The position numbers were made by a program, and so were the translations under genes. From Thioalkalivibrio sp. ALJ12 (GTDB lineage: Bacteria; Pseudomonadota; Gammaproteobacteria; Ectothiorhodospirales; Ectothiorhodospiraceae), in the NCBI RefSeq assembly GCF_000378305.1, contig NZ_KB899538.1, positions 558,001 to 622,000 of the forward strand: DNA of 64,000 nucleotides, given 5' to 3'. Of the stretch, positions 8,898 through 17,340 are shown in pieces; the stretch's first letter is position 1; each line of letters starts with the position of its first letter. The notes below the pieces were generated by a model. That model worked only from the letters and a program-made list of their open reading frames with translations, did not search any database and was not told the origin of the DNA.

Positions 8898-9323
8898 ATG
8901 AAGAGCCAAACCCTGAACCGGACGCTGGCGGGCTTTGCGGCCGTCGCCTTGATGGGGGCTTTCGCCGCCCCGGGCACGGTGTCGGCCCAAGGTGCTTACT
9001 GGCTGGCGGCCGACGGTTCGCCCGACGATATCAAGGTCGAATACCGGCTGCGCGATCATGGCTGCGACAACGTCCGCGGTGAGTGGCGCGTCGTGAACGA
9101 GAGCGATGACTACGTCGATGTAACCGTGACCAAGACGGCCTACACCTGCCCCGGCGAGCTCGACGATGACGTACGCACCACGGTGCGTCGCTTCGGCACG
9201 ATTGCGCCGGGCGACATGCGTGAGCGCACGCGTGACGACAGCGTCTGCGGCGGGGCCTGGGCGCGTTCGGTCGAAGTGCTCGAGTACGAGATCGAAAAGG
9301 TCGATCCGCCCGAAGAGAGTTGA
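8898..9323 (+). CDS. Exported protein of unknown function
   Basis: 141 residues; I do not recognise a family. The N-terminus (MKSQTLNRTLAGFAAVALMGAFAAPGTVSAQ) is a clear Sec signal peptide with cleavage after VSA. The mature part is acidic, about 110 residues, with Cys in HGCDN, YTCPG and SVCGG; two of these could form a disulfide. The alternating VEYRL, EWRVV, VDVTVTKTAY, TTVRRFG, SVEVLEYEIE segments suggest an all-beta domain. The ATG has GGAGG five bases upstream; the GTG at 8886 is less likely. It stands alone, upstream of the PA2779-like gene. Confidence 0.8.
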   Translation: MKSQTLNRTLAGFAAVALMGAFAAPGTVSAQGAYWLAADGSPDDIKVEYRLRDHGCDNVRGEWRVVNESDDYVDVTVTKTAYTCPGELDDDVRTTVRRFGTIAPGDMRERTRDDSVCGGAWARSVEVLEYEIEKVDPPEES

Positions 9324-9492
9324 GCCAGCTCGCGTTTCGTGGTCCGCGTTTCCCTGACCGGGGCTTGATAGCGTGACCGGGCGCGAAAAAATGAGCGGCC
9401 CGGGGCTTGGCGAGCAGGTGCCGGCGGGTACACTTAAGTGGTGTCACCCCGGCGGATTGCCGGCCCTGTTCAATCGAAAAAGGAGTTCGACC

Positions 9493-9912
9493 ATGTCCCA
9501 CGCACCGCATCGTCGTTGGTTGTCCGCCCCGGCCGCTTTCCTGATCGCAATGGCGCTGGCCCTGCTGCCCGCGACCCCGGCCTTTGCCGGTGCGGGAATG
9601 CTGGACACCGGCTCCATGATCCAGCAGGCCAGCGCGGATGACACCCGCGCTCAGCTGCTCAAACAGCTGGATGATCAGGCCGTTCGCGAGAAGCTGGTCG
9701 AGATGGGCGTGGACCCCGACCGGGCCCAGGAGCGCGTCGCCCGCCTGACCCCTGAAGAGCTGGCCCACCTCGAGGCCCGCATGGAAACCGATCCGGCCGG
9801 TGCCGCCGGCGTGGTCGGCGTGGTTGCCATCGTGTTCGTCGTGCTCGTGATTCTGGACGCGGTCGGCGTGACCGACATCTTCTCGTTCGTTGGCCCCGCC
9901 CGCGAACGCTAG
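9493..9912 (+). CDS. PA2779 family protein (exported, one C-terminal membrane helix)
   Basis: 139 residues. Signal peptide at 1-31 (RRWLSAPAAFLIAMALALLPATPAFA). A short charged helical middle contains QLDDQAVREKLVEMGVDPDRAQERVARLTPEELAHL, and a C-terminal hydrophobic helix follows (GVVGVVAIVFVVLVILDAVGV). This is the layout of the PA2779 family, which is almost always followed by a PA2778-type cysteine peptidase, as here seven bases downstream. AAAGGAG precedes the ATG. The pair is membrane-associated; the biochemical role is unknown. Confidence 0.88.
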   Translation: MSHAPHRRWLSAPAAFLIAMALALLPATPAFAGAGMLDTGSMIQQASADDTRAQLLKQLDDQAVREKLVEMGVDPDRAQERVARLTPEELAHLEARMETDPAGAAGVVGVVAIVFVVLVILDAVGVTDIFSFVGPARER

Positions 9913-9919
9913 GTCTCTC

Positions 9920-10948
9920 ATGACACCTGCGTACTGGCGGCGAGCCTCCGGGCTCGCCGCGCTCGTTTGCGGCCTGTTGGCCGTGCTCTGGCTTAGTGGC
10001 TGCGCCACGGCGCCACAGAGCGCGCAGCTCTCCAGTCAGGTCCCGGAAGACATCCCGACCCGCGTGGAGCTGGAAGACACCCCGTTCTTCCCGCAGGAGG
10101 ATTACCAGTGTGGTCCGGCGGCGCTGGCCACGGTGCTGGGTGCGCGCGGGATCGACGCCTCGCTGGAAGAACTGATCGACGAGGTCTACATCCCGGCTCG
10201 CGAGGGCAGTCTGCAGGCCGAGATGCGTGCCGCCGCGCGTGCCCGTGACCTGGTCGCCTACCGCGTCGAGCCACAGCTGGAGTCCATCCTGCGCGAGGTG
10301 GCCGAGGGTAACCCGGTGGTGGTGTTCCAGAACCTCGGGGTCGCGATGTTCCCCGAATGGCACTTTGCCGTGGTGATGGGTTACGACCTGGAGGAGCGCG
10401 AGGTGTATCTGCGCAGCGGGCCTATCGAGCGCCACGTGAATTCGTTCGCCCGCTTCGAGCGCACCTGGGCGCGCGGCGATCGCTGGGCCTTCCTGGTGAC
10501 CGAGCCGGATCAGCTGCCGGCCACGGCCGAGCCGCTGCGCTGGCTGCGTGCCGTGAACGAACTGGAGCAGGTGGGGCGTCTGGGCCCGGCCGCCACGGGA
10601 TATCAGACCGCGATGGAGCGCTGGCCGGAACACCCGATCGGCTATGTCGGGCGGGCGAATGTGGCCTTCGCCCAGGGCGACCTGCTAACGGCGGAGGACA
10701 CGCTGCGCCAGTTGATCGAACGGGACCCGCAACGGCACGAGGGCTGGAACAACCTGGCCCATGTGCTGATTGCCCGCCAGTGCGGCGAGCAGGCCCGCGA
10801 GGCTGCCAGTTGCGCGGGTGAACTGGCCGGTCCCGGGAGCTATGCGCCTACCCTGGGGGCGGCGGCCGGGGCGCCTGACGACGGCGATCAGTGTCGCGCC
10901 CTTCCGCCCTGCCCCGCGGCGCTGGAAGCACGCGCGCCGCAGGAGTAG
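9920..10948 (+). CDS. PA2778 family C39-like cysteine peptidase lipoprotein with TPR repeats
   Basis: 342 residues. The N-terminal lipobox LSGC (Cys near residue 27) makes it a lipoprotein. A papain-like C39 domain follows: catalytic Cys in DYQCGPAALATVLG, His in EWHFAVVMGYD, and an Asp-containing strand REVYLRSGP. The C-terminal third has two TPR-like helical pairs (TAATGYQTAMERWPEHPIGYVGRANVAFAQGD and the next). The ATG used (MTPAYWRRA) comes just after the PA2779-like stop; the frame upstream overlaps that gene. The two genes form an operon. A protease acting on an envelope substrate is expected, but the substrate is not known. Confidence 0.88.
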   Translation: MTPAYWRRASGLAALVCGLLAVLWLSGCATAPQSAQLSSQVPEDIPTRVELEDTPFFPQEDYQCGPAALATVLGARGIDASLEELIDEVYIPAREGSLQAEMRAAARARDLVAYRVEPQLESILREVAEGNPVVVFQNLGVAMFPEWHFAVVMGYDLEEREVYLRSGPIERHVNSFARFERTWARGDRWAFLVTEPDQLPATAEPLRWLRAVNELEQVGRLGPAATGYQTAMERWPEHPIGYVGRANVAFAQGDLLTAEDTLRQLIERDPQRHEGWNNLAHVLIARQCGEQAREAASCAGELAGPGSYAPTLGAAAGAPDDGDQCRALPPCPAALEARAPQE

Positions 10949-10959
10949 CGGGCGGCCCG

Positions 10960-11187
10960 TCAGGCCTTGCGCTTCTCCAGGGTCTGTTCGGCGTGCTTGA
11001 GGACCAGCCCGAGGTTCTGTTTCTCGACGTCCGTGACTTGCGGGTCTTCCTTCACGGCGTGGCGCAGGTGCTCGACCAGTTGCGCCAGTTCCTCGCGCGA
11101 GATCTGGTGGAAGTTGAACCCGCCCCCGTAGCGGGCCTCGAGCTGGTCCCAGTAATCGGCGAGCGGCGGACGGTAGTCATCGGTCAT
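10960..11187 (-). CDS. Small conserved-looking protein of unknown function
   Basis: 75 residues, not recognised. It is charged and largely helical (SREELAQLVEHLRHAVKEDPQVTDVEKQNLGLVLKHAEQTLEKRKA) with an aromatic N-terminus (DYWDQLEARYGGGFNFHQ). There is no signal or membrane segment, so it is probably cytoplasmic. It is convergent with the lipoprotein gene 11 bases away and divergent from coaD. Codon use and GC match the neighbours. Upstream GGGCTACCG offers only a weak ribosome-binding site. Confidence 0.65.
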   Translation of the reverse strand: MTDDYRPPLADYWDQLEARYGGGFNFHQISREELAQLVEHLRHAVKEDPQVTDVEKQNLGLVLKHAEQTLEKRKA

Positions 11188-11299
11188 CGGTAGCCCTTGG
11201 CGGCGGTGGACGAGACGGGGCAGTGTAAAGCCTGGCCCGGCGATTTCCGAACATGCCCGGGTGGGGGTGTTTGGTTTGCCCCCACCCCTTGCGGTCTAA

Positions 11300-12103
<804 letters not shown>

Positions 12104-12105
12104 CG

Positions 12106-13809
12106 ATGCTCGCGCGCTTGCTCCCCGCCGCCCTGGCTGCCACCCTGCTGGCGGCACCCGTTCAGGCCGAGGGGCCCGGCCAGGGGGCAGTGGCCTCCGC
12201 CCACCCGGAGGCCACTGCGGCGGGCGAGCGTATCCTCGCCGCCGGGGGCAACGCGTTCGATGCCGCCGTCGCTGTAACAGCGGCCCTGGGTGTGGCCGAG
12301 CCCTATGGTTCCGGCCTCGGCGGCGGTGGGTTCTTTCTGCTCTACGACGCGGCGAATGATCGCAGCGTGATGCTGGACGCCCGCGAGACCGCTCCGGGCG
12401 AGGCGCATCGCGACATGTACCTGGACGACGATGGCGAGGTGGTCGAGGGTCTTTCGCTCGACGGGGTCCTCGCCGCCGGGATCCCCGGCATGCCCGCCGG
12501 GATCGACCACCTGTCCCGCCACTACGGCAGCCTCCCGCTTGGCGATGCGCTGGAGCCGGCCATCCGCCTGGCCGAGGACGGGGTCGAGGTGGGCAGCCGT
12601 TACAACCAGATGGCCAGCTTCCGCCACCAGGCGCTGCGGGATGGCGCCGATGCGGCGCAGATTTTCCTCGACAACGGCGGCGTGCCCGACGCGGGCATGC
12701 GCCTGGTGCAGCCGGATCTGGCCGACACCCTGCGTCTCTTGGCCGAAGAGGGTCGCGACGGTTTCTATACCGGCGCCCTGGCCGGGCGCCTGGTCGAAGG
12801 GGTGCGCGAGGCCGGCGGCATCTGGACGCTGGAAGACCTTGAGGGCTACGAGGCCGTCGAGCGCGACCCGATCCACATCGAATATCGGGGTGCACGGATT
12901 ACCACGGCCTCGCCGCCGTCCTCGGGCGGCGTCGCCCTGGGGCAGATCCTGAACATCCTCTCGTTCTACGACCTCGAAGAGCTGGCCCCGGACCTGCGCG
13001 CGCATCTGACCATCGAGGCGATGCGCCGCGCCTACCGTGATCGTGCCGAGTACCTGGGCGATCCGGACCATGTCGACATGCCGCTGGAGCGGTTGTTGTC
13101 GCGCGACTACGCGGCAGGGTTGCGCGCGACCATCCACCCGGACGAGGCCACGCCCAGCCGCTACCTGCCGCTATCGGTGGACCCGCAGGCGGATGTCCCG
13201 GACCCGGCGCAGGCCACCGAGAGCCCGGAGACGACGCATTTCTCCGTGATCGACGCCGACGGTAACCGCGTGGCCGCCACGCTGACGTTGAACTACCCGT
13301 TCGGCTCCGGCTATGTGGTGCCCGGCACCGGGGTCCTGCTGAACAACGAGATGGACGACTTCTCGGCCAAGCCGGGCGAGCCCAATGCCTACGGGCTGAT
13401 CGGTTTTGAGGCGAATGCGATTGCCCCGTATCGGCGGCCCTTGTCGAGCATGAGCCCGACCTTTGTCGAGACCGATGATCGCGTGGCGATCCTGGGCACC
13501 CCGGGCGGCAGCCGCATCATCACCATGGTGCTGCACGGCATCCTGGGTGTGGTGGAGGGCCTGGATGCGGAGGCGATCGTGGAGCAGCCGCGCTATCACC
13601 ACCAGTACCTGCCGGATCGCGTGGAACACGAGACCAGTGCATTCGATATGGAAACGCGCGGGCAACTGGTGTCGCGCGGCCACCGCCTGGTGCCTCAGGT
13701 GCGCCCCTTCGGCGACATGCAGGCGATCCTGTGGGAGCGCGGGGAAGGGCGGCTGGAGGCAGCCTCCGACCCGCGTGGCGAGGGCGGCGCCCGCGTGCTC
13801 TCCGAGTAA
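12106..13809 (+). CDS. ggt: Gamma-glutamyltransferase (periplasmic)
   Basis: 567 residues. Signal peptide at 1-22 (LLPAALAATLLAAPVQA), then the Ntn-hydrolase precursor. The autocleavage and catalytic Thr is Thr376 in ETTHFSV, and the small subunit follows it. GSGLGGGGFFLLYD, PPSSGG and the PLSSMSPT motif (substrate Ser-Ser pair) are present. It hydrolyses or transfers the gamma-glutamyl group of glutathione and relatives. The ATG lies two bases after the ferredoxin stop, so translation is probably coupled. In a sulfur oxidiser, turning over glutathione species is plausible, but nothing here proves it. Confidence 0.95.
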   Translation: MLARLLPAALAATLLAAPVQAEGPGQGAVASAHPEATAAGERILAAGGNAFDAAVAVTAALGVAEPYGSGLGGGGFFLLYDAANDRSVMLDARETAPGEAHRDMYLDDDGEVVEGLSLDGVLAAGIPGMPAGIDHLSRHYGSLPLGDALEPAIRLAEDGVEVGSRYNQMASFRHQALRDGADAAQIFLDNGGVPDAGMRLVQPDLADTLRLLAEEGRDGFYTGALAGRLVEGVREAGGIWTLEDLEGYEAVERDPIHIEYRGARITTASPPSSGGVALGQILNILSFYDLEELAPDLRAHLTIEAMRRAYRDRAEYLGDPDHVDMPLERLLSRDYAAGLRATIHPDEATPSRYLPLSVDPQADVPDPAQATESPETTHFSVIDADGNRVAATLTLNYPFGSGYVVPGTGVLLNNEMDDFSAKPGEPNAYGLIGFEANAIAPYRRPLSSMSPTFVETDDRVAILGTPGGSRIITMVLHGILGVVEGLDAEAIVEQPRYHHQYLPDRVEHETSAFDMETRGQLVSRGHRLVPQVRPFGDMQAILWERGEGRLEAASDPRGEGGARVLSE

Positions 13810-13860
13810 CCAAGTTCGCGGTTCGCGCCCAGCTGCCATGTTTTCCTGAAGCGAGCCACG

Positions 13861-13933
13861 CAAAAAGCCGCGCCCGGATCATGTCCGGGCGCGGCTTGGC
13901 AGGCAATCCCGTTCGGGGCTGGGCCCCGAACGG
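13861..13933 (-). terminator. Double hairpin behind rpsT (also ends ggt)
   Basis: Two strong hairpins. The first after the rpsT stop has 10-bp arms at 13909-13918 and 13924-13933 with a 5-base loop. The second has a perfect 12-bp stem at 13867-13878 / 13884-13895 with a 5-base loop, followed on the minus strand by TTTTTG. The second is a good intrinsic terminator for rpsT. On the plus strand the T tract is poor, so for ggt it may only be a 3' end stabiliser. Confidence 0.8.
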
Positions 13934-13942
13934 CCGGGGCAT

Positions 13943-14212
13943 TTAGCCCTGGGCCAGGTCGCGGATGCGGGCGTTCAGGCGGCTCTTGTGGCGCGCCGCC
14001 TTGTTCCGGTGGATCAGCCCCTTGCTCACGGTCGCGTCGATGACCGGCACGGCCTTCTTGTAGGCCTCGCTGGCTGCCTGGGCATCGCCCTGCTGCAGCG
14101 GCTTCAGTACGGCCTTCATGGCCGTACGGAAACGGGAGCGAAGCGCCACGTTGTGAGCGCGATTTTTGACCGCCTGACGGGCCCGTTTACGGGCAGAAGC
14201 AATATTCGCCAA
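13943..14212 (-). CDS. rpsT: 30S ribosomal protein S20 (TTG start)
   Basis: 89 residues: LANIASARKRARQAVKNR... through RHKSRLNARIRDLAQG, a full S20. The family start Met is encoded by TTG at 14212-14210, preceded by GAGGGAAG with good spacing. No ATG or GTG fits the family N-terminus; the ATG further upstream would add 25 unrelated residues. E. coli rpsT also uses a UUG start, which is part of its feedback control, so the rare start is probably conserved for regulation. It binds 16S rRNA early in 30S assembly. It stands alone with its own promoter and terminator. Confidence 0.95.
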   Translation of the reverse strand: MANIASARKRARQAVKNRAHNVALRSRFRTAMKAVLKPLQQGDAQAASEAYKKAVPVIDATVSKGLIHRNKAARHKSRLNARIRDLAQG

Positions 14213-14258
14213 AGTACTTCCCTCGCGTTGATGCGCTAGGTTCTGGAAAAGGCGGCAG

Positions 14259-14287
14259 AGCATACCGCTGGCCCCGGTTCGCGTCAA
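14259..14287 (-). promoter_or_regulatory. Sigma-70 promoter of rpsT
   Basis: Minus strand: TTGACG (14287-14282), a spacer of exactly 17 bases, then TATGCT (14264-14259). This is the cleanest sigma-70 promoter in the window. It lies about 47 bases upstream of the TTG start of rpsT. Confidence 0.75.
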
Positions 14288-14372
14288 CCTTGTGCCGCTG
14301 GGGTTCTGGATGGCGTCGCGGGGTCGTGGCGTCTACTGTATAAGGCACGACAACCCCACAAGGAGAACCACG

Positions 14373-14903
14373 ATGTTTCCGCTCCCCCGCGCCGTTCGAA
14401 TGGCACGCCTGCCCGGTTTTGCGATGGCCCTGATGCTGACGGGTCTGCTGTTCGCCGCGTTGGCGTTCACGCCCCGTGCCGAGGCCATGGAGCCCGAGGC
14501 CAAGGTGGTATATCACGCCGATTTCGCCGATCCCCGGCGTTTCTCTGCGATGCTGACCAGCATCAACAATATGATGACGCACTACCAGGACGAGTTCATG
14601 GACGTGGATGTGCGCATCGTGTTCGTCGCACACGGCATCCGTTTCCTGACCGATGACGACCTCGACGGCTCGCCCTTCGAGGCTGATGAGGAGCTCCAGG
14701 AGCAGCGCGATGAGCTGCGTGGTCGCCTGTCCAGCCTGGTCAGTTCTCACGGAGTGAAACTGGAGCTGTGCGAGATCACTCGTAGTCAGATCAATCTCGA
14801 CGAAGACCTGGTGTACGACAACGTCGAGATGGTGCCCTCGGGCGTGGTACGTATCGCCGAGCTGCAGAACGAGAAGGGATTCGCCTACATCAAGATCGAG
14901 TAA
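14373..14903 (+). CDS. Exported DsrE-family protein
   Basis: 176 residues. Signal peptide at about 1-39 (MARLPGFAMALMLTGLLFAALAFTPRAEA). The rest fits the DsrE/DsrF-like fold: VVYHADFADPRRFSAMLTSINNMMTHYQDE, VDVRIVFVAHGIRFLT, RLSSLVSSHGVKLELCEIT, and the closing VPSGVVRIAELQNEKGFAYIKIE. The single Cys in LELCEIT sits where many family members have a sulfur-carrying Cys. Cytoplasmic relatives relay sulfur in sulfur oxidation; this one is sent to the periplasm. AAGGAG precedes the ATG. It ends at a strong terminator shared with convergent uvrD. Confidence 0.83.
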   Translation: MFPLPRAVRMARLPGFAMALMLTGLLFAALAFTPRAEAMEPEAKVVYHADFADPRRFSAMLTSINNMMTHYQDEFMDVDVRIVFVAHGIRFLTDDDLDGSPFEADEELQEQRDELRGRLSSLVSSHGVKLELCEITRSQINLDEDLVYDNVEMVPSGVVRIAELQNEKGFAYIKIE

Positions 14904-14926
14904 CCGGCGCCGCTGCCGGCAGTCTC

Positions 14927-14951
14927 AAGCCCCGCCTCGGCGGGGCTTTTT
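14927..14951 (+). terminator. Intrinsic terminator after the DsrE-like gene
   Basis: Perfect 10-bp stem at 14927-14936 / 14939-14948 (AAGCCCCGCC / GGCGGGGCTT) closing on a very tight loop, followed by TTT. It lies 25 bases after the stop. The uvrD stop codon (14950-14952) overlaps its T tract on the other strand. Confidence 0.85.
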
Positions 14952-17163
14952 AGTGCTGGCCCAGGACCTCGAGCTTGGCGAATCCGAGTACCAGCCATTT
15001 GGAACCCGCGTGGGCGAAGTTCACCTGCACCCGTGCCGAGTTGCCCGAGCCCTCGAACTGGGTGATCAGGCCCTCGCCGAATTTCGCATGGTGCACGCGG
15101 GCCCCGATCGACAGACCATTGTCGCGGGCCGCGGCATCTGAGGTATCCAGCGACCCAAAGCCCGCGGTGCGCTGGCGGCTGGCGGCAAAGCGCCCCGCAC
15201 CAAACGGCGAGGCCTGCGGGCGCAGCACCTCCAGGGCCTCTTCCGGGATCTCGTTGATAAAGCGCGAGGCAACGTTGTAGGACTCGCGCCCGTACAGGCG
15301 CCGGGTCTCGGCGTGGATCAGGTACAGCTCCTGCTCCGCGCGGGTCATGCCGACGTAGGCCAGGCGGCGCTCCTCCTCCAGTCGCCCCGGCTCCTCCAGC
15401 GAGCGCGAGTTGGGGAACAGGCCCTCTTCCAGGCCGGTCAGGAAGACCAGCGGGAACTCGAGGCCCTTGGCGGAGTGCAGGGTCATCATCTGCACCGCGT
15501 CCTCGTGCGGGTCGGCTGCGCCCTCGCCGGCCTCCAGCGCGGCGTGGGCGAGGAACTCGGTCAGGCGGTTGCCTTCGCCTTCCTCGCTCTCGGCGGTGGG
15601 CTCCATGTCGAAGGCGCGCGCCGCGCCTACCAGTTCGTCCAGGTTCTCCAGGCGCGCCTCGCCGCGCTCGCCCTTCTCCTTCTTGTAGTGCTCGCGCAGC
15701 TGCGCGCGCTCGATCGCCTGTTCCACCTGATCGGCCAGCGGCTGGCGCGGCAGCTCCTGCTGCAGGCTGTGGATCAGCTGGATGAAGCCGGCGACCGCGT
15801 TGCGCGCGCGGCCGGGTAGCGCGTCGGCGTCGACCGCATGGACAGCCGCCTTCAGCAGGCTGGTGTCCGCCGCCTGGGCCGCCCCGCGCAGGCCCTCCAG
15901 AGTCTTTTCGCCGATCCCGCGCGGCGGCTGATTGACCACGCGCAGGAAGGCGGCGTCGTCATCGCCGTTGCCGGCCAGGCGCAGGTAGGCCAGGGCGTCG
16001 CGGATCTCCTGGCGCTCGAAGAAGCGCAGGCCGCCGTAGACCCGGTAGGGCATACGCCGACCGATGAAGGTCTCCTCCAGCACACGCGACTGGGCGTTGG
16101 AGCGATACAGCACCGCGCACTCGCGATGCAGCCCGCCCTGGTCCACATGGCGGGCGATGGTCTCGGCGATGAAGCGCGCTTCTTCCTGCTCGTTCAGCGC
16201 GGTGTACAGGCGCACCGGGGCGCCTTCCTTGTCCTCGGTCCAAAGCTCCTTGCCGAGACGCCCGGAGTTGTGGCGGATCAGTGCGTTGGCGGCGTTCAGG
16301 ATGTTGGCGCTGGAGCGGTAGTTCTGCTCCAGGCGCACGACCTGGGTGCCCGGGTAGTCCTGCTGGAAGTGCTGGATGTTCTCGATCTTCGCGCCGCGCC
16401 AGCCGTAGATGGACTGGTCGTCGTCGCCGACCGCGAACACGGGGCTGTCGCCGGCCAGCAGGCGCAGCCAGGCGTACTGGATGTCGTTGGTGTCCTGGAA
16501 CTCGTCGACCAGCACATGGCGAAAGCGCGTGCGGTAGTGCTCCAGCAGCGCCTTGTTGTCGCGCAGCAACTCCAGCGAGCGCAGCATCAGTTCGGCGAAA
16601 TCCACCACCCCGGCACGCTCGCAGGCCTGCTGGTAGGTGGTGTAGACGCGCACCCACTGGCGGGCGACCGGGTCGCCGGTATCCGGCAGGTGTTCCGGGC
16701 GCGAGCCCTCGTCCTTTCGCGCATTGATGTACCACTGCGCCTGTTTCGGCGGCCAGCGCGCCTCGTCCAGCTCCAGGCCGCGCAGCACACGCTTGACCAT
16801 GCGCAGCTGGTCGTCGGAGTCGAGGATCTGGAAGCCCTGCGGCAGCCGCGCGTCCTGCCAGTGCTGGCGCAGCAGACGGTGGGCCAGCCCGTGGAAGGTG
16901 CCGACCCACAGCCCGGTCGCCGGGTGCCCCAGCAGCGCCTCGATGCGCCCGCGCATCTCGGCCGCCGCCTTGTTGGTGAAGGTAACCGCCAGCAGGCTGT
17001 GCGGGGCCACGCCCTCCACACCGATCAGCCAGGCGATACGGTGCACCAGCACGCGGGTCTTGCCGGAGCCGGCGCCGGCCAGCACCAGCAGCGGTTGTGG
17101 CGGGGCCGCCACGGCCTCGCGCTGGGCCGGGTTCAGGGAATCGAGCAGGGGGGAGACATCCAT
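14950..17163 (-). CDS. uvrD: DNA helicase II, UvrD
   Basis: 737 residues from the ATG of MDVSPLLDSLNPAQREAV. Superfamily 1A helicase motifs are in order: Q motif LNPAQREAV (10-18), Walker A GAGSGKT (30-36), TFTNKAAAEM, motif II DEFQDTN (near 220), GDDDQSIYGWRGA, EQNYRS, TLHSAKGLEFPLVFL and VGMTRAEQEL. The C-terminal Tudor-like extension (GARVHHAKFGEGLITQFEGSG) that binds RNA polymerase is present. It unwinds 3'-5' in mismatch and nucleotide excision repair. The longer upstream frame would overlap sucA and is rejected. It is divergent from sucA. Confidence 0.96.
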   Translation of the reverse strand: MDVSPLLDSLNPAQREAVAAPPQPLLVLAGAGSGKTRVLVHRIAWLIGVEGVAPHSLLAVTFTNKAAAEMRGRIEALLGHPATGLWVGTFHGLAHRLLRQHWQDARLPQGFQILDSDDQLRMVKRVLRGLELDEARWPPKQAQWYINARKDEGSRPEHLPDTGDPVARQWVRVYTTYQQACERAGVVDFAELMLRSLELLRDNKALLEHYRTRFRHVLVDEFQDTNDIQYAWLRLLAGDSPVFAVGDDDQSIYGWRGAKIENIQHFQQDYPGTQVVRLEQNYRSSANILNAANALIRHNSGRLGKELWTEDKEGAPVRLYTALNEQEEARFIAETIARHVDQGGLHRECAVLYRSNAQSRVLEETFIGRRMPYRVYGGLRFFERQEIRDALAYLRLAGNGDDDAAFLRVVNQPPRGIGEKTLEGLRGAAQAADTSLLKAAVHAVDADALPGRARNAVAGFIQLIHSLQQELPRQPLADQVEQAIERAQLREHYKKEKGERGEARLENLDELVGAARAFDMEPTAESEEGEGNRLTEFLAHAALEAGEGAADPHEDAVQMMTLHSAKGLEFPLVFLTGLEEGLFPNSRSLEEPGRLEEERRLAYVGMTRAEQELYLIHAETRRLYGRESYNVASRFINEIPEEALEVLRPQASPFGAGRFAASRQRTAGFGSLDTSDAAARDNGLSIGARVHHAKFGEGLITQFEGSGNSARVQVNFAHAGSKWLVLGFAKLEVLGQH

Positions 17164-17340
17164 GCGCGAATGGTAGGGAAACCCGGCCGGAATCGCACGT
17201 TGTGCACGCGGGGCGTGTGCCTTCCGCCGCGCAAACGCGCTACTCTCGGGCAAAGTCCTCATCGGCCCCGCGCGGGGAACCTCGCAGCCGAGAACGGTCC
17301 CAAGTAACAACACCGCGCACGCGCAATCGGAACATCGCGA

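Noticed and set aside
13909-13933. Possible transposon end or attachment site behind rpsT
   Set aside because: It is a compact 10-bp hairpin next to a classic terminator, with no flanking duplication; best read as an mRNA 3' structure.
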